Shown here: positions 25,735-33,808 of the stretch, piece after piece
Layout of the letters: each line of letters starts with the position of its first letter
Position numbering within the stretch: the stretch's first letter is position 1
From: Nonomuraea jiangxiensis
Lineage (GTDB): Bacteria > Actinomycetota > Actinomycetes > Streptosporangiales > Streptosporangiaceae
DNA: 64,000 nt
Assembly: GCF_900099965.1 (NCBI RefSeq)
Contig: NZ_FNDJ01000012.1
Location: 124,001-188,000 of the forward strand
Direction of reading: 5' to 3'
Program-made: the position numbers and the translations under genes
Notes under the pieces: generated by a model
The model's input: the letters and a program-made list of their open reading frames with translations, nothing else
Databases searched by the model: none
Told to the model about the DNA's origin: nothing

Positions 25735-26802
25735 ATGCCGGGGAAGACCGTGAGCCAGCAGGAGCCGCTCGACCCCGCCCGCGCGGCGGCGCAGCCGGGC
25801 AGCCTGGAGCGGGGCATCGACATCCTGCTCGCGCTGAGCGCGGCCACCCACCCGCTGACCCTGTCGCAACTGTGCCGCAGCACGGGGCTGCCCAAGTCGA
25901 CCGGGCACCGGATCCTGGGCGTGTTGTGCGTGCGGCAGCTGGCCCGGCGGGTGGGCAACGGCTACCTGCCCGGCGAGCTGCTGGCGACGATGGCGGGCCT
26001 CACCCACACCCGGGTGCCGGGCACCCGCCGCACGGTGCTGCCCTTCCTGCTCTACCTGCACGAGACCACCAGGCAGACGGTGAACCTGGCCGTGCCCTCC
26101 GGCCTGGAGGCGCGTTACGTCGAGCGCCTGTACGGCCACAACCGCGTCGCCTCCCGCTCCGACGACCTCGACCGGGCCCCGCTGCACTGCACGGCGACCG
26201 GCAAGGCGCTGCTGGCCTTCGACGCCGGGCTGCGTCAGGGGCTGCTGGCGCGCGGCACGTTCGAGCGCGCGACCTCCCGTACGATCACCAACCTGGCGGC
26301 GCTGGAGCGGGAGCTGGCCCAGGTCCGCCGTAACGGCCTGGCCTACGCCCGGGACGAATACACCGAGGGTGTGGCCTGCGTGGCTGTTCGGCGATCACCG
26401 GGCCGGAACGTTCCATTGGCTGAAACCTCGATTGCGCCCGCGGCCCGGCGGCGATCACATCGACCTATGAACCTCCCTCGCCCTCCGGGACTTGAGACCG
26501 CCCGCCGGGCGACGGCACCGCCCGCCCGCCGGTCGACCTCACCGCAGGCCCACCGGGTGAAGGCGCCGCGGGCCCACCGGGCGACCTCGCCGCAGGCTCG
26601 TCGGGTGATGATGCCGCAGGCCCGGCGGGTGACCTCGCCGCAGGCCCGCTGCGTGATGGCGCCGCAGGTCCGGTGGGTGACGGCGACGCACGTCCGTGGG
26701 GCTATGGCGGCGGAGGAGGCGCCCGCGGTCGTCCGGGACCGGGCCCAGCCGGCTCCGGGCTCGTGGGCGCCGGCCGGACCGCGGACGGCCCCGCGTGCCT
26801 AG
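25735..26802 (+). CDS. IclR family regulator with aberrant C-terminus
   Basis: 355 residues. Residues ~20-85 are the IclR winged helix (SLERGIDILLALSA, LTLSQLCRSTGLPKSTGHRIL), and ~90-222 follow the effector domain to GLAYARDEYTEGVACVAV. There family similarity stops abruptly. The last 30-40 residues of the effector domain are missing, and the frame runs through ~130 residues made largely of 8-residue repeats (PQARRVTS type). In another frame the DNA just after the break reads LFGDHRAGTFHWL, which suggests an indel. The start ATG at 25735 has a GAGAGGGAAAGGGA purine run upstream. The repressor function is doubtful. Confidence 0.65.
   Translation: MPGKTVSQQEPLDPARAAAQPGSLERGIDILLALSAATHPLTLSQLCRSTGLPKSTGHRILGVLCVRQLARRVGNGYLPGELLATMAGLTHTRVPGTRRTVLPFLLYLHETTRQTVNLAVPSGLEARYVERLYGHNRVASRSDDLDRAPLHCTATGKALLAFDAGLRQGLLARGTFERATSRTITNLAALERELAQVRRNGLAYARDEYTEGVACVAVRRSPGRNVPLAETSIAPAARRRSHRPMNLPRPPGLETARRATAPPARRSTSPQAHRVKAPRAHRATSPQARRVMMPQARRVTSPQARCVMAPQVRWVTATHVRGAMAAEEAPAVVRDRAQPAPGSWAPAGPRTAPRA
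26494..26709. repeat. Nine 24-bp tandem repeats at the 3' end of the IclR frame
   Basis: Seven good copies (26542-26709; consensus CCGCAGGCCCRCCGGGTGAC plus 4 nt) and two degenerate copies upstream (26494-26541). Being a multiple of 3, the array stays open in more than one frame. The IclR frame gives an Arg-rich octapeptide, and another frame gives a collagen-like G-P-P-G-x pattern. Confidence 0.85.
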
Positions 26803-27955
26803 GGGGCTGCCCAGGGCCACCGTGCTGGAGAACCTGCGACTGGCGTCCCTGCTCGCCTCGCCGGGCCCGCCGCACCTCCTGCTGGAGCGTGACCCGCTGC
26901 GTTCCCGCGCGCTGCTGACCGACCTGGAGTCCCGCTACGGCGGCCGTCCCGTCCTGGTCCGCGGCCGGCGCGGCCCCGCGCTGCTGATCCTGTCCAAGCG
27001 GGACGCGCTGCGGGTCGTGTCCGCGGACGACGCTTACGCGCCGCCGGCCGAGCCACACGCCGCCGGCTTGACCTCGGACGTGCTGCGCCCGGCCTTCCTC
27101 GAGATCGCCCGGGAGGAGGCCGGGCACCTGACCAGCGGCGTGGTGGACCACCCGCGGCTGAGCGCCCGCTGGGAGCGGGTGGCCCGGCGCTGCGTCTACG
27201 GGGACGGCGCCGCCGCGGACGAGGAGCTCACCCGCCTGCTGACGGCCGTCACGCGGGCGGGCAGGCGGCGCGCCCACCGCCGGGGACGGCGGTCCCTGCG
27301 GCGGCGGGAGATCCTCTCGGGCCGCTACGACGCGCGGCTCATCGACCACCTGCGCCGCGCCGAGCCCGGCAGCCTGGCCGGCCTGATCGCGCGGGCCCCC
27401 GACGCCGAGTCACGCGGGCTCATGCAGGCGGCGTTCTGGCTGATGGGGTTCGGCGTGGCCGCGTCGGCGCTGACGCACACCCTGGCCCTGCTCGCCGCTC
27501 ACCCCCCGCACCGCAAGGCGGCCCGCTCCGACCCCGACTACCTGCGGGCGTGCCTGCACGAGGGGATGCGCCTGTGGCCGGCGGTCCCGGCGCTGGCCCG
27601 CGTCACCACCGCCGACACCTCCTGGTACGGCACCACCCTCCCGGCCGGCCGCACCGTGCTCATACCGGTCGCGGCACACCAGCGCAACCCGCGCCTGCCG
27701 TACGCGAACACGTTCGCGCCCGAGATCTGGCTGGACGGGACCGCGGCGAGCGAGTGGTGGGCCCAGCCGCCCTGCGCGGGAGTGCACCTCACGGTCACGA
27801 TCGGCACGGCGTTCCTCAGTGCCATCCTGCGTGACGCCCGCCCCAAACCGGTCGGGCGGGTGCTCTCGCCGCACCGCCCGCTGCCGCACTCGCTCAACCT
27901 CTCGCGACTGCGCGTCACCATGCGTCCCGTGCTACGCAGGCCCGTCTCCGGTTGA
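26795..27955 (+). CDS. Degenerate cytochrome P450
   Basis: About 386 residues from the GTG at 26795. The K-helix ExxR is clear in CLHEGMRLWPAVPALARV, followed by the usual LPAGRTVLIPVAAHQRNP and FAPEIWLDG. The heme region reads WWAQPPCAGVHLTV: the Cys and C-x-G are kept, but the Phe and Gly of FxxGxxxCxG are lost. The I-helix (MGFGVAASALTHTL) lacks the acid-Thr pair used to activate oxygen. It may still bind heme but be atypical or inactive. It overlaps the stop of the IclR frame by a few bases. GTG at 26822 is an alternative start. Confidence 0.7.
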   Translation: MPRGLPRATVLENLRLASLLASPGPPHLLLERDPLRSRALLTDLESRYGGRPVLVRGRRGPALLILSKRDALRVVSADDAYAPPAEPHAAGLTSDVLRPAFLEIAREEAGHLTSGVVDHPRLSARWERVARRCVYGDGAAADEELTRLLTAVTRAGRRRAHRRGRRSLRRREILSGRYDARLIDHLRRAEPGSLAGLIARAPDAESRGLMQAAFWLMGFGVAASALTHTLALLAAHPPHRKAARSDPDYLRACLHEGMRLWPAVPALARVTTADTSWYGTTLPAGRTVLIPVAAHQRNPRLPYANTFAPEIWLDGTAASEWWAQPPCAGVHLTVTIGTAFLSAILRDARPKPVGRVLSPHRPLPHSLNLSRLRVTMRPVLRRPVSG

Positions 27956-28071
27956 GCGGGAAGCATGCCAGCTCAGGCCTTGTGGCCAACGGAGAGTCCC
28001 GTCCTCCGTTAGAGTCTGGGGGTACAAACGGGTTGCCGGGCGGCGGAAACGGTTCGGGTTGCTGCGGAACG

Positions 28072-30171
28072 ATGAGCCGGGTGGAGGAGCGGTTCGGGTT
28101 GAGACAGGATCAGGACGGCGAGAGGACGGCGACGTTGGGGCGCTCCGCAGGCAGTCCACTACAGCCGGATGATCCACCGGCGATCGGCCCCTACGAGCTG
28201 ATCAGCCGTCTCGGCTCCGGTGGCATGGGCGTGGTCTATCTCGCCAAGACCGCCGACGGCCCGCGGGTGGCGCTCAAGGCCATCCGGCGTGACTTTACGG
28301 CCGACCCGGTCTACCGGGCGCGCTTCCACGAGGAGGTCTCCAACGCCCGCAAGGTGGCCTCGTTCTGCACGGCGCGCGTGCTCGACCACGGCGAGGACCG
28401 TGGGCGGCTCTACCTCGTCACCGAGTACATCGACGGCATCTCGCTGGAAGACCACCTCATCGAGCATGGCGCGCTGTCGCCTTCCGTGCTGCACGCGGCG
28501 GCCGTGGGCGTGGCCGCCGCGCTGACCGCGATCCACGCGGCGGGGCTGGTGCACCGCGACCTCAAACCGGCGAACGTGATGCTGACCCTGGCCGGGCCCC
28601 GGGTGATCGACTTCGGGCTGGCGCGGTCGACGCGGCACGTGGACTCCCGGCACACCAACGCCGGCATGGTGATGGGCACGCCCGGATGGATCGCTCCCGA
28701 GCAGGTCTTCGAGGGGCGCACCAGCCCGGCGGGTGACGTGTTCGCGTGGGGGTCGCTGATCGCGTACGCGGGGCTCGGCGGGCATCCGTTCGGGGAGGGC
28801 GACGCCTACGTGATGGCGGCCAGGGCCCGCACCGCGCCGCCCGACCTGCGCGGGCTGCCCGCGCCGCTGGACCGGCTGGTCGCGGCGGCCATCCACCCGG
28901 ACCCGGCGCGCCGGCCGGCCGCCCGGCAGCTCCTGCTGGAGCTGGTGGGGGCGGCCGACGAGCCCGCGGCTCAGCTCGCCGCGACCAAGCACCTCACCAA
29001 CGCGTGGAACCCTTCGGAGTTCGGGCCGCTGATGCCCGGCACACCGCCGCCCCCGATGCCGCCGCCCGACCGCACCGGTCCCGTCCCCGGCGCCGCTCAC
29101 CCCCAGCCGCCCCGCCCGCCCGAGGGCCGCGGCCCCCAGCCACACCCCGAAACGTCGGGCCGCGTCCCGAATCCCCACCCGGAGACCTCCGGCCGCATCC
29201 CACAGCCGCACCCCGAGACGTCGGGTCGCATCCCGCAGCCGCATCCCGAGACCTCCGGCCGCATCCCGGGCCAGCCGCCCCGTGCCGAGACGTCCGGCCG
29301 TATCCCGCAGCCGCACCCCGAGACGTCGGGTCGCATCCCACAGCCGCACCCAGAGACGTCCGGTCGCATCCCGCGGCAACCGCCGCAGGCCGAGCGGACC
29401 GGGCCCACGAACCGCGGGCCGCAACCGCCGCCGCTCGTGGAGCGCACCGGCCCCACCAACCGGGGGCCGCAACCACCGCCGCACGCCGAGCGGACCGGCC
29501 CCACCAACCGGGGGCCGCAACCGCCGCCGCTCGTGGAGCGGACCGGGCCGATGCCGATCGTGCAGATGCCGCTCCCGCACCAGACGGGACCGATGCCGAG
29601 CGTGCGCGCGCCGCTGCCGCCCCAGGCCGGGCAGGGGCCGCTGCCGCACCACTCCACCACCGGCCCGGGCCCCCTCCCGCGCTACCGGCCGCCCCGGCCC
29701 AGGCGCGGCGTGGTGACGGGCTGCCTGACCGCGCTGGTCATCGTGATCGTGCTGCTGGTGCTGCTGATGGCCGCACTGATGTGGATCTTCCGCACCCCGC
29801 CCGCCGGGGCGAACGAATCCGTCCAGGACGGCAGGCTGAAGTTCGCCGTCACGGACACGAAGTGCCCCAAGCCTCCGAAGACCGCCACGAAGCGCACCTG
29901 CCAGGTCGGGATACGGGTCGACAACGTCGGCCCCGAGGCCAGGGTGCTCTATCCGGCTCAGCAGAAGCTCATCGACGAGGACGACGAGCCGTACCCCGGC
30001 ACCGGGCTGCTCGACAGCCACGGCAAGCAGATCACGCCGATCCGCATCGAGTCCGGCCGCTCGTTCACCGGCACGCTGGTGTTCCAGCTGCCGAAGGACC
30101 GTGCCCCGGCCAGGCTGGAGGTCCACGACTCGGCGCTGAGCAGGGGAGCCGACGTCACCCTGGACAGCTGA
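28072..30171 (+). CDS. Receptor-like Ser/Thr protein kinase with proline-rich repeats and extracellular DUF4352-like domain
   Basis: About 699 residues. The kinase domain is intact: G-loop RLGSGGMGVVYLAK, catalytic VHRDLKPANVML, DFGLA and MGTPGWIAPEQ. Then a ~230-residue Pro-rich linker with repeats (ETSGRIPQPHP type, later ERTGPTNRGPQPP), one membrane helix (LTALVIVIVLLVLLMAALMW) and an outer domain with two cysteines (DTKCPKPP, KRTCQVGIRV) resembling the immunoglobulin-like DUF4352 fold. It has no PASTA repeats. Start is ATG 28072 with GCGGAA upstream. The frame is open further upstream. Confidence 0.87.
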   Translation: MSRVEERFGLRQDQDGERTATLGRSAGSPLQPDDPPAIGPYELISRLGSGGMGVVYLAKTADGPRVALKAIRRDFTADPVYRARFHEEVSNARKVASFCTARVLDHGEDRGRLYLVTEYIDGISLEDHLIEHGALSPSVLHAAAVGVAAALTAIHAAGLVHRDLKPANVMLTLAGPRVIDFGLARSTRHVDSRHTNAGMVMGTPGWIAPEQVFEGRTSPAGDVFAWGSLIAYAGLGGHPFGEGDAYVMAARARTAPPDLRGLPAPLDRLVAAAIHPDPARRPAARQLLLELVGAADEPAAQLAATKHLTNAWNPSEFGPLMPGTPPPPMPPPDRTGPVPGAAHPQPPRPPEGRGPQPHPETSGRVPNPHPETSGRIPQPHPETSGRIPQPHPETSGRIPGQPPRAETSGRIPQPHPETSGRIPQPHPETSGRIPRQPPQAERTGPTNRGPQPPPLVERTGPTNRGPQPPPHAERTGPTNRGPQPPPLVERTGPMPIVQMPLPHQTGPMPSVRAPLPPQAGQGPLPHHSTTGPGPLPRYRPPRPRRGVVTGCLTALVIVIVLLVLLMAALMWIFRTPPAGANESVQDGRLKFAVTDTKCPKPPKTATKRTCQVGIRVDNVGPEARVLYPAQQKLIDEDDEPYPGTGLLDSHGKQITPIRIESGRSFTGTLVFQLPKDRAPARLEVHDSALSRGADVTLDS
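29140..29560. repeat. In-frame tandem repeats in the kinase linker
   Basis: Seven units of about 33 bp (one of 39) encode PHPETSGR(I/V)PQ (29140-29376). They are followed by units of 48 bp encoding QPPP.(V/A)ERTGPTNRGP up to about 29560. The repeated Thr/Ser residues next to Arg or Pro are possible autophosphorylation sites. Confidence 0.85.
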
Positions 30172-30242
30172 CCTCGGCCCGCACGCATCCCGGACAACTG
30201 ACCGCGGCCCGCACGAATCCCGGACAACTGACCGCGGCCCGC
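30162..30242. repeat. 30-bp tandem repeat spanning the kinase stop codon
   Basis: Units 30162-30191 and 30192-30221 differ at three positions, and a partial third unit follows. The first contains the kinase stop TGA (30169-30171), and each later unit repeats the CTGACC around it. Confidence 0.85.
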
Positions 30243-30301
30243 GGGCACCGGCCGCACCGCAGGCGGTGACGCCGGCCAGGCTGCCCGGCCGGGGATCGCT
30301 T

Positions 30302-30341
30302 CCGCGTCAGAAGCCCTGGGACCGCGTCAGAAGCCCTGGGA
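30302..30341. repeat. Perfect 20-bp tandem duplication at the dehydrogenase 3' end
   Basis: CCGCGTCAGAAGCCCTGGGA occurs at 30302-30321 and again at 30322-30341. The second copy holds the last codons and stop of the dehydrogenase gene. Confidence 0.9.
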
Positions 30342-31232
30342 CGGGGAGACCACACCCTCCAGCGGGGTGCCGGTGCGGAAGCGGTGGACGTTCGAGGTGA
30401 CCCGTTCGGCCAGGCCACGCCAGTAGGCGCCGCGCGGGTTGGCGCAGTGCGGCGTGATCAGTACGTTGTCCAGCGCCCACAGCGGATGGCCGGTCGGCAG
30501 CGGCTCGGGGTCGGTGACGTCGAGTGCCGCGCCGCCGATGTCGCCCGCGCGCAGCGACGCCACCAGGTCGTCGGTCACGACGAGGCTGCCCCTGGCGACG
30601 TTCACCAGCCAGGCGTCCTCGCGCATGAGCGCGAACTCGCCCGCGCCGAACATGCCCCTGGTCCCCGCCGTGGCGGGCGCGGAGACGACCACGTAGTCGG
30701 CCTCGGGCAGCGCCTCGCGGTAACGGGCGCGCGGAACGACCCGGGTCGCGCCCGGCACCTCACCACTGTCGGTGACCGCCACGATCGGGCACCCGAACGG
30801 CTCCAGCATCCGGATCAACGCCCGCCCGATCCCGCCGCACCCCACGATGGCGACCGTCGAGCCCACGAACTCCCGGGACTCGTTCGGCCCCCAGGAGGTG
30901 GCTCTGGCCAGCCGGTACAGCCCGCGCGCCGCCGCCAGCATCAGGGCCAGCGCGTGCTCGGCGACCGGCACGGCGTACGCGCCGGCGGCGGCGGTGAAGA
31001 CCGGGTGATCGGCGATGACCCCGGCGTCGGCCCACCGCTCGACGCCCGCGTGCGGGAGCTGCACCCAGCGGATGCCGTCGTGCAGCATCGACCGGATCTC
31101 GTCGGGGTCGTCGTTGCCGAAGTAGACGATGGCCTCGGCCTCCTCCAGCGGCACGACCCGCCCGCCGGCCCGGCGGACGGCGTCGATGAGGACGGGCACC
31201 GGCTCGGGGCCCACGTGGATGGCGACGGTCAT
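30327..31232 (-). CDS. D-isomer-specific 2-hydroxyacid dehydrogenase
   Basis: 301 residues. The nucleotide-binding fold has VAIVGCGGIGRALIRML. Catalytic Arg is in VNVARGSLV, Glu in DVTDPEPLPTGHPLW and His in LITPHCANPRG. It reduces a 2-keto acid, or oxidises a D-2-hydroxy acid, with NAD(P)H. The exact substrate is not visible. ATG at 31232 is preceded by AGGAGA at 8 nt, better than the upstream in-frame ATG at 31295. Downstream of the KDPG-aldolase-like gene on the same strand (88-bp gap), suggesting a sugar-acid pathway. Confidence 0.87.
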   Translation of the reverse strand: MTVAIHVGPEPVPVLIDAVRRAGGRVVPLEEAEAIVYFGNDDPDEIRSMLHDGIRWVQLPHAGVERWADAGVIADHPVFTAAAGAYAVPVAEHALALMLAAARGLYRLARATSWGPNESREFVGSTVAIVGCGGIGRALIRMLEPFGCPIVAVTDSGEVPGATRVVPRARYREALPEADYVVVSAPATAGTRGMFGAGEFALMREDAWLVNVARGSLVVTDDLVASLRAGDIGGAALDVTDPEPLPTGHPLWALDNVLITPHCANPRGAYWRGLAERVTSNVHRFRTGTPLEGVVSPSQGF

Positions 31233-31320
31233 CGTGAATTTCTCCTGGTGTCCGAGGTGCTGGGGAGACGGCGGGACGGGGGCGGTGGCCGTCACGCGGG
31301 GGGCGGCGCGGGTGTGCCCG

Positions 31321-31941
31321 TCAGCGTGCCTGCGCGAGCCTGGCCAGCAGGGCGGTGACCCGCTCGCCCGCCGCCCGCGCCCCGCCCGAGGTCAGCGCGG
31401 AGCCCATGCCGCAGGCCACGGCCCCCGCCGCGATCCATTCCGGCGCGTCGTCGATCGTCACGCCCCCGGTGGGGATCGCGGGAACCTGCGGCAGCGCCGC
31501 CCGTACGTCCCGCAACCACGACGGCGACACCACCGACGCCGGGAAGATCTTCACCGCGTCCGCGCCCTCCTCCAGGGCCCGTACGATCTCCGTCGGGGTC
31601 GCCGCGCCGGGGAATACGGGCACGCCGTAGCGGTGCCCGGTGCGGATCACCTCGGGGTGCAGGCTGGGTGAGACGAGGAAGCGCGCGCCCGCCTCGACCG
31701 CGGCGCGGGCCGCCGCCGCGTCGAGCACGGTGCCGGCGCCCACGAGCGCCCGCGGCCGGCGCTCGGTGAGCCGTGCGACGGCGGTGAGGGCGCGCGGCGT
31801 GGTGAGCGCCACCTCCACGGCCCTCAGCCCGGCCTCCAGCACGGCCTCGGCCGCGGCCACCGCCTTCTCCGGCCCCGTGGTCCTGACGATCCCGAACACC
31901 CGCTGCTCGGTGACGGCCCGGACGATCTCCCAGCGGTACAT
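31321..31941 (-). CDS. KDPG/KDPGal aldolase family protein
   Basis: 206 residues, Eda family: VFGIVRTTGPEKA, LRAVEVALTTPRAL, LVGAGTVLDAA, FLVSPSLHPEVI, Schiff-base Lys in ADAVKIFPAS and IPTGGV. The Arg after the catalytic Glu in true Eda (TLRTP) is Thr here (ALTTP), so the substrate may be a different 2-keto-3-deoxy sugar acid such as KDPGal, the product line of galactonate dehydratase (11.3 kb). ATG at 31941 follows AAGGGGAG. Pairs with the 2-hydroxyacid dehydrogenase. Confidence 0.85.
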   Translation of the reverse strand: MYRWEIVRAVTEQRVFGIVRTTGPEKAVAAAEAVLEAGLRAVEVALTTPRALTAVARLTERRPRALVGAGTVLDAAAARAAVEAGARFLVSPSLHPEVIRTGHRYGVPVFPGAATPTEIVRALEEGADAVKIFPASVVSPSWLRDVRAALPQVPAIPTGGVTIDDAPEWIAAGAVACGMGSALTSGGARAAGERVTALLARLAQAR

Positions 31942-32029
31942 GACTCCCCTTCTGCCGGCGGAGACTCTCCCCCGGCCTCGGTGAACGGGTCCCGCGCGGC
32001 CGAGGTCGGTCCCTGACCGGGACATCCAA

Positions 32030-32659
32030 TCATCCCTGTACGACGCCCGAACTCCAGGCCCAGGCCGCGATGCCCACCCGGTTGGAGGCGTTCACCTTGC
32101 GCTGGACGTTGGCGACGTGCGTCTTCACGGTGCCGGGGCTGATGAAGAGGGCGGCGGCGATGTCGGCGTTCGTGTGGCCGCGGGCCACCAGGCGGGCGAT
32201 CTCCAGCTCCCGTTCCGTCAGGGCTTCGCGCAGGGGGTCGGGAGCGGGGACGCGCAGGTGGCGGAGCAGGCGTACGGTGACCTGGGGGCTGATCAGTGTG
32301 TCGCCGGCCATGGCGGCCCGGATGGCCTCCACGAGCAGCGCCGGGCCCGAGCGCTTGAGCAGGAAGCCGCAGGCGCCGTGGCGCAGCGCGGCGTGCACAT
32401 AGTCGTCGAGGTCGAACGTCGTGACCACGATCACGCGCGTCTCCCGGGCGAGCAGCCGGGTGACCTCCAGGCCGTCGCGCCCGGGCATGCGGATGTCGGC
32501 GAGGACCACGTCGGGCTTGAGGTGCCGGGCCAGGTCCACCGCGCGCATCCCGTCGGCGGCCTCACCGGCGACCGTCATGTCCGGCTGGGAGTCGATGATG
32601 AGCCGGAACCCGATCCGTACGTCGTCCTGGTCGTCGGCGACGAGCACGCGGATGCTCAC
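32030..32659 (-). CDS. NarL/LuxR-type response regulator
   Basis: 209 residues. The receiver domain has acidic DDQDD, phospho-acceptor Asp in VVLADIRMPGRDG, Thr in VVTTFD and Lys in FLLKRSG. The C-terminal LuxR HTH is LTERELEIARLVARGHTNAD, then PGTVKTHVANVQRKV. GTG at 32659 overlaps the kinase stop by 4 nt, so it is coupled with its partner kinase. Confidence 0.92.
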   Translation of the reverse strand: MSIRVLVADDQDDVRIGFRLIIDSQPDMTVAGEAADGMRAVDLARHLKPDVVLADIRMPGRDGLEVTRLLARETRVIVVTTFDLDDYVHAALRHGACGFLLKRSGPALLVEAIRAAMAGDTLISPQVTVRLLRHLRVPAPDPLREALTERELEIARLVARGHTNADIAAALFISPGTVKTHVANVQRKVNASNRVGIAAWAWSSGVVQG

Positions 32660-33720
32660 GCGGGCAGCACGGCGGCGACCCGCCAGCCCTTCCCGTGGGC
32701 GCCCGCCGTGAGGGTGCCGCCGGCGGCGGCGAGCACTTCCGCCAGTCCGGCCAGCCCGTAGCCGCCGTGCCTGGCCGGGTCCCGGGGTCCGGCGCCGCCG
32801 TCGTCCTGGACGCATATCAGCACCGTGTCCCCTTCCCTGGTGATCGCGACCTGGACGGTGGTGGCGGCGGGCGCGTGCCTGCGGACGTTCGTGAGGGCCT
32901 CGGTGACCACCCGGTAGGCCGCGGCGGAGGTCTCCCTGGAGACGCCGGCGGCGTCGATCGACAACTCCACCCGTACGTCCGGCGAGAAGCCGTCGGCCAG
33001 CGCGGGCAGCCCGTCGATGCCGGGCGCGGAGCTCCTGCCGGGCTCGTTGAGCAGGTGAACCGTACGGTCCAGCGAGGCCAGCGCGCGCAGGCCGCCGTCC
33101 TCGATGCGCCGCAACGCCTCCGCCACCGGCGCGGGCAGCGCCGGGACCAGCCGCGCGGCCTGAGCCTGCACCAGCATGCCGCTGACGTCGTGGGCCACGA
33201 AGTCGTGCAGGTCACGGGCCAGGGCGAGACGCTGGTCGCGTACGGCCGCCGCGACCGCCCGATGGCGCTGCCCGTCGAGGGAGCGCAGGTAGAGCCCGGC
33301 CACGGCGGCGCCGGCCGCGCCCAGCGACCAGCCCGCGCAGGCGGCCAGGACCAGCGACGGCGGGCCCGGCCACACCATCCTGAGCAGGATCACCGAGATC
33401 GCCGCCCCGGGCACGACCGCCGCCGCGGGCGCCCGCCGGGCGGCCAGCGTGGTCAGCGCGAGCAGCACGGACAACTCGGCGAACAGCCACCAGGTCGCCC
33501 CCGTCGTGCCGGTGAGCGGGTGGGCCAGCGTGACGGCGATGGAGGCCACCCCGCCGGCGACCGCGGCCCGGGCGGGCGGAATCCGCGCGACCACCGCGGC
33601 GACCCGCCTCCAGGAGAACGACCCGCCGCCCACCGAGCCCGGCCCTCCGCCCACCGAGCCCGGCCCTCCGTCCGGCGAGCCCGGCCTCCCGTCACGCGGT
33701 AACTCCCCGATGCGGCCCAC
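32656..33720 (-). CDS. NarX-type sensor histidine kinase (HisKA_3)
   Basis: 354 residues. A glycine-rich N-terminus made of 7-residue repeats (GGPGSVG; three 21-bp DNA units at 33631-33693) precedes about four membrane helices. Then come the HisKA_3 box RLALARDLHDFVAHDVSGML and an HATPase domain with EALTNVRRHA and the GYGLAGLAEVL glycine box. It partners with the overlapping response regulator. The signal is unknown, and the divergent MFS transporter is a possible target. Start GTG 33720 is a best guess, since the frame extends further up. Confidence 0.85.
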   Translation of the reverse strand: MGRIGELPRDGRPGSPDGGPGSVGGGPGSVGGGSFSWRRVAAVVARIPPARAAVAGGVASIAVTLAHPLTGTTGATWWLFAELSVLLALTTLAARRAPAAAVVPGAAISVILLRMVWPGPPSLVLAACAGWSLGAAGAAVAGLYLRSLDGQRHRAVAAAVRDQRLALARDLHDFVAHDVSGMLVQAQAARLVPALPAPVAEALRRIEDGGLRALASLDRTVHLLNEPGRSSAPGIDGLPALADGFSPDVRVELSIDAAGVSRETSAAAYRVVTEALTNVRRHAPAATTVQVAITREGDTVLICVQDDGGAGPRDPARHGGYGLAGLAEVLAAAGGTLTAGAHGKGWRVAAVLPA

Positions 33721-33808
33721 GTCCCCGACTCTAGAACGTCGGCGGCCTCCCTTGACCGCTCGCCGACCCTGAGTAACCCTGAAGCGGGAATCGTTGGGGG
33801 CAGTGCGC

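Noticed and set aside
22300..28000. A mobile defence island around the NLR-like gene
   Set aside because: No integrase, transposase, tRNA border or restriction genes are visible. Neighbours are metabolic or regulatory genes, so only the single NLR-like gene supports defence.
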